Of a stretch of 19,186 bases of DNA, positions 12,745 to 18,483 are shown in pieces (the stretch's first letter is position 1; each line of letters starts with the position of its first letter). The DNA is taken from assembly GCA_030838245.1 (NCBI GenBank), contig JAUTXB010000239.1, forward strand, positions 1 to 19,186, read 5' to 3'. The notes beneath the pieces are model-generated. The model was not told the DNA's origin. It searched no databases and saw only the letters and a list, made by a program, of their open reading frames with translations. The translations under genes and the position numbers were made by a program. Origin of the DNA: Acidimicrobiaceae bacterium. GTDB taxonomy: Bacteria > Actinomycetota > Acidimicrobiia > Acidimicrobiales > RAAP-2.

Positions 12745-14028
12745 ATGAAGCAGCAGACAGCAACGATGAAGGCCGGATTTGGCCTTCGTTGGCGTCGTTC
12801 AGTGACGGTCCTCATGGCGGTGGCGATCGGCACCGTCGTGGCCAGCTGTGGGGGCAATCCCACCTCGGCGTCCGGTAACGGAGTGACGACCACGACCACG
12901 ACAGGCCATCCGGTCGTCGTGTACGGCAGCTTTCCGCTGCAAGGGTCCGATTCCAGTGGCGCCGGGGACTTTCTCAACGGCGCTCGGCTGGCGTTGGCCC
13001 AGCGCAAAGACCAGGCAGGCAGCACCCCGGTGACGTTGCAAGTGCACGACGACTCGGTCAACGGTAAGTGGAACGCCGATGCCGTCGCAGCAAACGCAGC
13101 CGCGGCCGTAGCCGACCCTTCGGTGGTGGCCTATCTGGGCGACTACAACTCGGGGGCCGTTGCCGTGGCCATGCCTATCTTGAACCAGGCAGGGATGGCA
13201 CAGATGGCCGGGCCGGCCAGCGTGGTCGCCCTCACTGTTCCCGATGGCGTCGATCCCACTGCACCCGGTCGCTACCAACCCACCGGCGTGCACACCTTTG
13301 CCCGTGTGATGCCCAACGACCGCGCCCAGGGGAAGGCCATCGCGCAATACCTGGTCGACCAGCACGTCACCTCGATCTTCGTTGTGAACGATGGGGGCCT
13401 GTACGGCAAGGGTCTGGGTGCGGCTGTTGCCGCGTTCGCCCCCCAGTCGGGGGTCACCGTGGTGAACCAGACCAGTATCGACCCCAACGCCACCCAATTC
13501 ACCACATTGGCCGGCCAGATCGCCGCCTCCGGGGCAGGAGCCATGGTCTATGCCGGTCCGACGTCGAGCCACGCCCCCGAGCTGTTCAGAGACGTCCACG
13601 CCGCTGCACCCCATCTGCTGCTGTTCGGTGGGGACGGCCTCAACCATGCCGGGTTCACCAGCACGGTCGGTAGTGATGCCGGCCACATCCGGATCACCGC
13701 ACCGGTCCCTCCGGCAAATGGAGGCACCGCGGTGACCAAGGAGTTCGTTGCCGCCTACCACAAGCAGCACTCGGCGGCACCCGGCCTGTTCGCCTACCTG
13801 GGGTATGACGCCATGAACACCGTCCTCGACGCCATAGCCCAGGCGAAGCTGACTGGAACCAGTAGTCCCACGGAGCGAGCTGCAGTACGGGCTGGCCTCT
13901 TCGACCTGGGTATCCAGTCGGGGGCCATGGGCCACTTTTCCATCGACCAGAACGGGGACACCACGCTGGCCCGCTACGGGCAGTTCGTCATCCGCGACGC
14001 GAAGCTCGTCCAAGTGGGAGAGACCTGA
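12745..14028 (+). CDS. Lipoprotein solute-binding protein, branched-chain amino acid (Leu/Ile/Val) type
   Basis: The protein is 427 aa from ATG 12745, chosen because GAGGGGG (12731-12737) lies 7 nt upstream. A lipoprotein signal peptide is clear: a basic start, hydrophobic VTVLMAVAIGTVVAS, and a lipobox VASC with Cys35 as the predicted lipidation site. A threonine-rich linker (TTTTTT) follows. The mature part is a type 1 periplasmic-binding fold: VVVYGSFPLQGSDSSGAGDF, FLNGARLALAQRKDQAG, then VAYLGDYNSGAVAVAMPILN and TSIFVVNDGGLYGKGL. This group binds amino acids, amides, urea or aromatic acids for ABC importers. No permease or ATPase gene is in the window, so it is an orphan here, placed back to back with a sensor phosphatase. 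Confidence 0.9.
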   Translation: MKQQTATMKAGFGLRWRRSVTVLMAVAIGTVVASCGGNPTSASGNGVTTTTTTGHPVVVYGSFPLQGSDSSGAGDFLNGARLALAQRKDQAGSTPVTLQVHDDSVNGKWNADAVAANAAAAVADPSVVAYLGDYNSGAVAVAMPILNQAGMAQMAGPASVVALTVPDGVDPTAPGRYQPTGVHTFARVMPNDRAQGKAIAQYLVDQHVTSIFVVNDGGLYGKGLGAAVAAFAPQSGVTVVNQTSIDPNATQFTTLAGQIAASGAGAMVYAGPTSSHAPELFRDVHAAAPHLLLFGGDGLNHAGFTSTVGSDAGHIRITAPVPPANGGTAVTKEFVAAYHKQHSAAPGLFAYLGYDAMNTVLDAIAQAKLTGTSSPTERAAVRAGLFDLGIQSGAMGHFSIDQNGDTTLARYGQFVIRDAKLVQVGET

Positions 14029-14041
14029 GTCCAGGACGCCA

Positions 14042-14071
14042 CTGACCCGGAGCGATGAGTTCGGGGGTCAG
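14042..14071 (+). terminator. Hairpin after the lipoprotein gene
   Basis: CTGACCC (14042-14048) pairs with GGGTCAG (14065-14071) over a 16-nt loop that can pair further. It lies 13 bp after the TGA of the lipoprotein gene. No T-run follows, so terminator function is plausible, not certain. Confidence 0.45.
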
Positions 14072-14113
14072 GTTCCGTCTGATGGTTGGTCACTTCAATG
14101 AGGGGCGGCAGCC

Positions 14114-14659
14114 ATGAGAAGAGTCGTCGTAGGGATGCACATCTCGCTCGACGGATTTGTCAGCGGACCAGATGGCGATCTGGGGTGGAGCTATCCCACC
14201 TCCGACGACGGCGTGATTCGCTGGATCATCGAGTCCCTGGAAGACGTGGACACCATCCTGTTGGGTCGAGTCGCCTACGAGGCCATGGCCGGTTACTGGC
14301 CAACCGCGACCGATGCGCTGGCCACACCGATGAACGACCGGGAAAAGGTCGTGTTCTCGAGGACGATTCACAACGGTGCATGGAATAACACACGGGTGGT
14401 GAAAGGCGACACGATGGGGGAGGTGGCGCGGCTCAAGCGGCAGCCGGGCAAGGACATGGTGGTTCAAGGTGGAGTCAGCTTCGTCCAGTCCCTCGTCCGG
14501 GCGGGACTGGTCGATCAATATCGATTGGTGACTCATCCCGTGGCATTGGGCTGCGGGTCGCCGCTCTTCAAGAACTTGCCTGGTGACCTCAACATGACGT
14601 TACAGGCAACCAGGGAGTTCGACGCCGGTGCTGTCCTGCATATCTACGACGCCGTGTAA
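14114..14659 (+). CDS. Dihydrofolate reductase-family (RibD C-terminal-like) protein
   Basis: The protein is 181 aa from ATG 14114, with GGGGCGG as ribosome-binding site. It shows the RibD-C/DHFR-like fold: an opening strand RRVVVGMHISLDGFVSGPDG, then VDTILLGRVAYEAMAGYW (the LGR-x-x-YE motif), KVVFSRTI, and a C-terminal VQGGVSFVQSLVRAGLVDQY, then RLVTHPVALGCGSPLF. The family includes NADPH-dependent reductases acting on pterin-, riboflavin- or flavin-like substrates. These stand-alone 'YwjB-like' members have no proven substrate and are unlikely to be the housekeeping DHFR. The gene is monocistronic, flanked by hairpins on both sides. Confidence 0.87.
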   Translation: MRRVVVGMHISLDGFVSGPDGDLGWSYPTSDDGVIRWIIESLEDVDTILLGRVAYEAMAGYWPTATDALATPMNDREKVVFSRTIHNGAWNNTRVVKGDTMGEVARLKRQPGKDMVVQGGVSFVQSLVRAGLVDQYRLVTHPVALGCGSPLFKNLPGDLNMTLQATREFDAGAVLHIYDAV

Positions 14660-14665
14660 CGATGC

Positions 14666-14688
14666 CACCCGGCAGCGATCGGGTGTTT
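14666..14688 (+). terminator. Terminator of the DHFR-family gene
   Basis: CACCCG (14666-14671) pairs with CGGGTG (14680-14685) around an 8-nt loop and is followed by TTT (14686-14688). It starts 7 nt after the TAA stop. The stem is short but GC-rich and well placed. Confidence 0.55.
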
Positions 14689-14762
14689 CGGCGCGGGAGT
14701 GTTCGTCCGAGTGAGCGGGCCCCGATTGGATGGTCCTTGCCTTTCAGATCAGGTGGGCATGT

Positions 14763-15206
14763 TCAGCCGATCCTTCGGTAGGTGATCGCGAGGTCGTGCT
14801 CCCAGGTAGCACCGTCATCGGTCGATAGTTCTGCCTGACCGTTGATCGCGTTGTCGTCGTCGCTGAACGTGTGGGTGGATCGCTGCGAGAACCCGGGTGC
14901 GTCGTTCCAGAATCGCCAGGTTTCCGAGGTGATCTCGACTGCGAACACGCGATGCACGCCGCGAGGGTCGAAGTAGTGCATGGACGGCTTTCCATCGATG
15001 AGCCCGGTGACCGCGATCGCATCGGGAATCTCTGGATGGTCGTAGTGCGAGCGTTGGATCAGGAACTGCTGATCCTCAAGCCACTCGAACAAGGCCTGTC
15101 CGGTCACGACGGTGCCGGGAAGCCCTGGATGAGTGGCCTCGGTCGCCCACGTGCCGACCAATCGCTGCCAGCCGTGAAGCTCGGGGTGCTGTGCCTCTGG
15201 CTGCAT
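14763..15206 (-). CDS. Conserved DUF1579-like protein of unknown function
   Basis: The protein is 147 aa from ATG 15206, preferred because GGAGG lies 5 nt upstream; an ATG at 15218 overlaps this ribosome-binding site. The layout is that of a small beta-barrel family common in actinobacteria: ELHGWQRLVGTWATEATHPG, then ALFEWLEDQQFLIQRSHYDH, IPDAIAVTGLIDGKPSMHYF and DPRGVHRVFAVEI, ending with WEHDLAITYRR. Aromatic, His and Asp/Arg positions line an internal pocket, which suggests ligand binding, but no activity is known to me. It is transcribed towards the DHFR-family gene and away from the metallo-hydrolase region. There is no signal peptide. Confidence 0.75.
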   Translation of the reverse strand: MQPEAQHPELHGWQRLVGTWATEATHPGLPGTVVTGQALFEWLEDQQFLIQRSHYDHPEIPDAIAVTGLIDGKPSMHYFDPRGVHRVFAVEITSETWRFWNDAPGFSQRSTHTFSDDDNAINGQAELSTDDGATWEHDLAITYRRIG

Positions 15207-15226
15207 GGCATCCTCCATCTGTGTGT

Positions 15227-15242
15227 GATCAGGTTCCTGACC
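15227..15242. promoter_or_regulatory. TCAGG-TT-CCTGA palindrome upstream of the DUF1579-like gene
   Basis: TCAGG and CCTGA are perfect inverted arms around TT (15229-15240), extended with one mismatch to GATCAGG/CCTGACC. A TANNNT (TATGGT, 15245-15240 on the minus strand) lies beside it, 34 bp before the start codon. Together they could be a promoter with an operator. The evidence is slight. Confidence 0.35.
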
Positions 15243-15451
15243 ATAAGACGTCGCACCGGCCGAGAAATCATCTGCCGGCGCCCGATGTAGCAGCCGGGCG
15301 ACCGTGCAGCCGCTAGCAGGCCAGCGGAGTGATGACCCGGCGTCCGGTGCATACCCCTCAGCCGGTCAGACCCCGCTTCGATCACAAGCGCAGCACACGG
15401 TCTCACCGCCGACTCCGGCGATGTCGGTTCGGCGCTATCAGTCGGACGATG

Positions 15452-16288
15452 TCAGTCGGGCAACGTCGTGATCTGCAAAAGGTCTTCCCCGAAGACCACC
15501 CGCCCGTCGAAGTGCCGCCGGGCCAGGGCGATCCACTCGTCGGCGGAACCGGGGGCGGGCGTGGGGATCTGATGGGTCAGTACCAGCGTGCCCACACCGG
15601 CGCGGGCGGCAGTAGCTGCCGCCTGCTCCACGGTCGAGTGGTAGTCGATGGTGTCGCGGAAGCGCTGCATGGGCACGAGACTGACGAGGTCGTCGCGCAG
15701 CACCGTCTGGACGTAGGTGTCGGCTCCGGCACACAGCTCGTCAAGACCGGCACAGGGCAGAGTGTCGCCGGCCAGGACCACGGCATGTCCGTCATGGTCG
15801 AACCGGAAGGCGAGGGTCGAGTCAACCGGGCGATGATCGGTGCGGGCCGCCGTGATCCGCACCGCTCCATCGTCGAACAGAACACCGGGTCCAGCCTCGG
15901 TCACGTCGAATTGCGGGTCCCATTCGAGGTCGTCGTGGTGGGCCCGCCGGTAGGAGATATCGGGCCCGAGCATGGCCATCATGCCGTCGACCACCGCTCT
16001 GGTCCCCTCCGGGCCGAACAAGGGGAGGGGCCGCGTCGCCGGGCTCATCACCCACTGGGTGGTCAGGACGTCGTTCAGGTCACAGATGTGGTCACTATGA
16101 AGGTGGGTGAGCAGCACTGCATCGAGCATCATGGGGAGGACGCCGGCTGCGACCAAACGCATGCACACGGCTCGCCCGGCGTCGACCAGAAAGGTCTTGC
16201 CGTCCGCTCGAACGAGCGAGGCGGCGCCGGCACGACCAGCGTCGGGGAGCGGGTTCCCGGTTCCCAGGAGCACTACTTCGATAGTCAT
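15452..16288 (-). CDS. RNase Z-like MBL-fold metallo-hydrolase
   Basis: This 278-aa protein has the metallo-beta-lactamase fold. Its metal motif is THLHSDHICDL (His62, His64, Asp66, His67). Further ligands are likely at His152 (TDHRPV), Asp175 (AGDT) and His239 (LTHQ). The segment YHSTVEQAAATAARAGVGTL before LTHQIP is typical of the RNase Z/arylsulfatase-like branch, whose members include tRNA 3' processing enzymes and small-molecule hydrolases. The short length and the acidic mid-section favour a stand-alone hydrolase over the essential tRNase Z, but that is inference. It starts 24 bp after the 103-aa conserved gene on the same strand, so the two probably share a transcript. Confidence 0.9.
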   Translation of the reverse strand: MTIEVVLLGTGNPLPDAGRAGAASLVRADGKTFLVDAGRAVCMRLVAAGVLPMMLDAVLLTHLHSDHICDLNDVLTTQWVMSPATRPLPLFGPEGTRAVVDGMMAMLGPDISYRRAHHDDLEWDPQFDVTEAGPGVLFDDGAVRITAARTDHRPVDSTLAFRFDHDGHAVVLAGDTLPCAGLDELCAGADTYVQTVLRDDLVSLVPMQRFRDTIDYHSTVEQAAATAARAGVGTLVLTHQIPTPAPGSADEWIALARRHFDGRVVFGEDLLQITTLPD

Positions 16289-16312
16289 CGAGCCCTGCGG
16301 TTCGACTTGTGA

Positions 16313-16624
16313 TCAGGCGGCAAGTGCGATCTTGCCCTTTAAGAAGACAATGAACGGGGAACGGTAGTTCACCCGGGCGGTCTGCCCGGCCGCCACCGGC
16401 ACGGTGATGCGGTTCTCGCCCATGTCGCCGAAGATGTACTTGAACGACACCCGCACCTCGTGCGTGCCCGGGGGGGTGGGGAAGAAGTGCTCGCCCCATT
16501 TGATGATCACCGGCTGGCCGTCGATGGTGACGGTGGTCTTGAACAGCAAAAGGATGAAGGCCAGCGGGAAGACCTTGGTCTTGACGACGATGCCCGTCTG
16601 GTCGGGGGGAGGAGGTGCGGTCAT
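16313..16624 (-). CDS. Small conserved actinobacterial protein of unknown function
   Basis: The protein is 103 aa from ATG 16624, preceded by AAAGGCGAG. A proline-rich start (MTAPPPPDQTG) leads into VVKTKVFPLAFILLLFKTTV. It then has a beta-rich domain with DGQPVIIKWGEHFFPTPPGT, then HEVRVSFKYIFGDMGENRIT and VPVAAGQTARVNYRSP. This W-G...PPG-H-x-V-x-V pattern is familiar from many uncharacterised actinobacterial proteins. The hydrophobic stretch near residues 19-29 is too short and too interrupted to be a confident membrane helix. It is followed after 24 bp by the metallo-hydrolase gene and diverges from the isomerase-ArsR operon. Its function is unknown. Confidence 0.75.
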   Translation of the reverse strand: MTAPPPPDQTGIVVKTKVFPLAFILLLFKTTVTIDGQPVIIKWGEHFFPTPPGTHEVRVSFKYIFGDMGENRITVPVAAGQTARVNYRSPFIVFLKGKIALAA

Positions 16625-16710
16625 GGACTCGCCTTTGGTCGGAGGGGGCCGTGACGTGAACCTAACAGCAGATGGCGGTAAAGGTAGGCCTTGTCCGCTG
16701 GGTATTCAAC

Positions 16711-16746
16711 TAGACAGTTAATCAACCTTGTGGTAGATTACAGAGA
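16711..16746 (+). promoter_or_regulatory. Near-consensus leaderless promoter of the isomerase-ArsR operon
   Basis: TAGACA (16711-16716; five of six bases match TTGACA), a 17-nt spacer, and TAGATT (16734-16739) place the expected transcription start on the A of ATG 16746. No Shine-Dalgarno sequence is present, so the transcript should be leaderless. This is the best promoter in the window. Confidence 0.8.
16719..16740. promoter_or_regulatory. 22-bp palindrome over the -10 box, probable ArsR operator
   Basis: TAATCAACC (16719-16727) and GGTAGATTA (16732-16740) form an inverted repeat with a 4-nt spacer; eight of nine positions match. It covers most of the spacer and the whole -10 box. The operon's second gene encodes an ArsR repressor, the likely binder. 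Confidence 0.7.
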
Positions 16747-17387
16747 TGGACGTTCTTGAACTGCCCGAGCTGCTGGCCAACGAGCGCTTGGGGCTGGCCG
16801 ACGTACTTGCCGTACTCACGCCCGATCAATGGGAGTCCCCGTCGCTGTCGGAAGGATGGACGGTCCGCCATGTCGTCGCCCATCTGGTCATGCCCTTCCG
16901 CTACTCGTTGCCCCGCGTCGCGCTGAAATTGGTGAGGGCCGGCGGCAACTTCAATCGAATGGCAGACCGGGTTGCCCGCCAGGATGCGTCACTGCCCACC
17001 GCGGAGCTGGTGGCGACCCTTCGCGAGAATGCGAGACACGACTTCACACCGCCTGGCGCCGGATACGAGGCACCGCTGACCGATCTGGTTGTTCACGGCC
17101 TGGACATCTGCCGCCCGCTGGCCATCGAGCGCCCGATTCCCGCCGACACGACGCGGCTCGTCCTCGACAATGTCGTCACGGACCAGAGCCTGAAGTTCTT
17201 CGGGACCGACCTCTCCGGTGTCGAGCTGCACGCATCCGACATGGAGTGGACCTTCGGGTCGGGGGAACCGGTCGTCGGGTCGTCCAGCGATCTGATCCTG
17301 GCTGTCTGCGGCCGTCCCGCCGGCTCCGAGAGACTGGTGGGCGCCGGAGCGCATCTGCTTGCCGAGCGACTGGTGCCATCGTCATGA
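16746..17387 (+). CDS. Mycothiol-dependent maleylpyruvate isomerase-family protein
   Basis: This 213-aa protein belongs to the DinB-like family that includes mycothiol-dependent maleylpyruvate isomerase. The conserved start ELLANERLGLADVLAVLTPDQWE is followed by SEGWTVRHVVAHLV (His42 and His46, candidate metal ligands) and later TDLVVHGLDICRPLAIERPI with His117 as the third ligand. Most relatives are not proven isomerases; they are thought to use mycothiol as cofactor or thiol donor in the cytoplasm. It is the first gene of an operon, leaderless, and its TGA overlaps the ArsR start (ATGA). A truncated relative lies at 3240-3473. Confidence 0.88.
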   Translation: MDVLELPELLANERLGLADVLAVLTPDQWESPSLSEGWTVRHVVAHLVMPFRYSLPRVALKLVRAGGNFNRMADRVARQDASLPTAELVATLRENARHDFTPPGAGYEAPLTDLVVHGLDICRPLAIERPIPADTTRLVLDNVVTDQSLKFFGTDLSGVELHASDMEWTFGSGEPVVGSSSDLILAVCGRPAGSERLVGAGAHLLAERLVPSS

Positions 17388-17755
17388 CGATGGTCGACGA
17401 CGAGCTCGATGCCACGTTTGCCGCCTTGGCCGACCCGACCCGCCGGGCCATCCTGGCCCGCCTGGCCACCGGCGACGCAACGGTGAACACGCTGGCCGAG
17501 CCGTTCGGCTTGAGCCTGCAAGCGGTCTCCAAGCATCTCAAGGTGCTCGAACACTGCGGGCTGATCTCCCGGAGTCGTCAGGCCCAGTTCCGGCCGTGTC
17601 ATCTCGAGCCCACTGCGCTCGATGTCCCCGCCGCGTGGATAGAGCGAAACCGCCAGGTCTGGTCGGAACGGTTCGACCAGCTCGACCAACATCTGCGGGA
17701 CGTCCAGCAGGCAGGGGCAAGCGACGAACGGCCGAAGAGCGAGCCGGGCTCATGA
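17384..17755 (+). CDS. ArsR-family transcriptional repressor
   Basis: The protein is 123 aa from ATG 17384, whose ATGA overlaps the preceding stop; ATG 17390 is a near alternative. It is a typical compact ArsR winged helix: TFAALADPTRRAILARLATG, then TLAEPFGLSLQAVSKHLKVL as helix-turn-helix and GLISRSRQAQFRPCHLEP as the wing, then WIERNRQVWSERFDQLDQHL as the dimerisation helix. It lacks the ELCVCD-type metal motif, so it is of the non-metal branch often paired with AHSA1/SRPBCC genes, and such a gene lies downstream. It probably represses its own operon by binding the palindrome over the -10 box at 16719-16740. The inducer may be a ligand of the SRPBCC protein, but that is inference. Confidence 0.92.
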   Translation: MTMVDDELDATFAALADPTRRAILARLATGDATVNTLAEPFGLSLQAVSKHLKVLEHCGLISRSRQAQFRPCHLEPTALDVPAAWIERNRQVWSERFDQLDQHLRDVQQAGASDERPKSEPGS

Positions 17756-17871
17756 GCGAAGACAGCCCATGGGCCACTCGACTCGCGACCGGATGCCCCG
17801 TCACATTGGCGGCTGACGAACAGCCGAGCAACAGGAACCAACAACCAACGAACCAGAGGAGCAGACTATGA
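17752..17871 (+). CDS. Possible 39-aa ORF bridging ArsR and AHSA1 genes
   Basis: An ATG at 17752 overlaps the ArsR stop (ATGA), and its TGA at 17869-17871 overlaps the ATG of the AHSA1 gene (ATGA). It therefore fills the 112-bp gap exactly, with 4-nt overlaps at both ends. The product begins MSEDSPWATRLATGCPVTLA and ends with a Gln/Asn/Arg-rich tail. It has no recognised motif and only a weak ribosome-binding site, so translation would depend on coupling. The arrangement may equally be chance, since the tail coincides with the AHSA1 ribosome-binding region. Confidence 0.3.
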   Translation: MSEDSPWATRLATGCPVTLAADEQPSNRNQQPTNQRSRL

Positions 17872-17892
17872 GTGGCCAGACTATGAGCGACC
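17863..17892 (+). repeat. 15-bp tandem duplication containing the AHSA1 start codon
   Basis: CAGACTATGAGTGGC (17863-17877) is followed directly by CAGACTATGAGCGAC (17878-17892), differing at two positions. Each copy carries an ATG in the same frame, so the AHSA1 gene has two possible starts five codons apart. Confidence 0.8.
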
Positions 17893-18335
17893 AGAAACCA
17901 GAACTCGGCGAGCTCACCTTCACCAGGGTGTTCGACGCTCCGCGCCAGCTCGTCTTCCGCTGCATGATCGAGCCCGAGCACCTCACCCACTTCTGGGGCC
18001 CGTTCGGGGTGAGCACGCCCATCGAGAACATCACGATCGACCCTCGGCCCGGTGGAGTCTTCGAGACGGTCATGGTCAACGACGCCGACGGCAGTGAGTA
18101 TCCGAGCCGCGGGGTCTTTGTCGAGGTCGTCGAGCCCGAGACGCTGGTTTGGAGCGAGCCCGACAGCGGGATGACCACCACCTCCACCTTCGTGGACCTT
18201 GGCGATGGCCGCACCGAAGTCCAGATCCATCAGACGAACGTGCCTGAGCAGTACCGCAGTCCCGAATCACAGGCCGGCTTCCTTAGCTCGCTCGACCGGT
18301 TCGCCGCCTACCTCGCCACTCTGCAGGCCGGGTAG
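17868..18335 (+). CDS. AHSA1/SRPBCC-domain protein (ArsR-linked)
   Basis: The protein is 155 aa from ATG 17868, with AGAGGAG as ribosome-binding site; ATG 17883 in the duplicated start region is an alternative. It is one SRPBCC domain of the Aha1 C-terminal type: ELTFTRVFDAPRQLVFRCMI, then EPEHLTHFWGPFG (a signature of this branch), IDPRPGGVFETVM and a closing helix SSLDRFAAYLATLQAG. Members bind hydrophobic ligands and are very often found next to an ArsR gene, as here. The gene completes the isomerase-ArsR-AHSA1 operon. It shares a family, but little close identity, with the 6169-6627 gene. The ligand is unknown. Confidence 0.9.
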   Translation: MSGQTMSDQKPELGELTFTRVFDAPRQLVFRCMIEPEHLTHFWGPFGVSTPIENITIDPRPGGVFETVMVNDADGSEYPSRGVFVEVVEPETLVWSEPDSGMTTTSTFVDLGDGRTEVQIHQTNVPEQYRSPESQAGFLSSLDRFAAYLATLQAG

Positions 18336-18347
18336 GTGGCGAATCTG

Positions 18348-18362
18348 CACCGCCCGGCGGTG
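18348..18362. repeat. CACCGCC-C-GGCGGTG palindrome after the AHSA1 gene
   Basis: A 15-bp perfect palindrome begins 13 bp after the AHSA1 stop. The centre is too tight for a full hairpin, but the outer bases can pair with a loop of the inner ones. It may aid termination or be a protein site. Confidence 0.35.
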
Positions 18363-18483
18363 TCGGTCTCGAATCTGCGCGCCGCGGCGCTGAGGGGGCA
18401 CAGCTGTCCTGGTCAAGCTAGAAACGTAGGGGCAAGTCTCAAGCTTCAGACGTGGCTCGAGCGAGACCAACAGGGGGACAGGC

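Noticed and set aside
12548..12748. 66-aa frame ending with ATGA overlap at the lipoprotein start
   Set aside because: It has no ribosome-binding site, similarity or codon signal, and it overlaps the direct repeats and the ribosome-binding site of the lipoprotein gene.
12799..14013. Minus-strand frame of 404 aa
   Set aside because: It is antisense to the lipoprotein gene, whose signal peptide and binding fold are clear. The antisense product is Gly/His/Val-rich without motifs.
15329..16312. Plus-strand frame of 327 aa
   Set aside because: It is antisense to the metallo-hydrolase gene, which has the HLHSDH motif on the minus strand.
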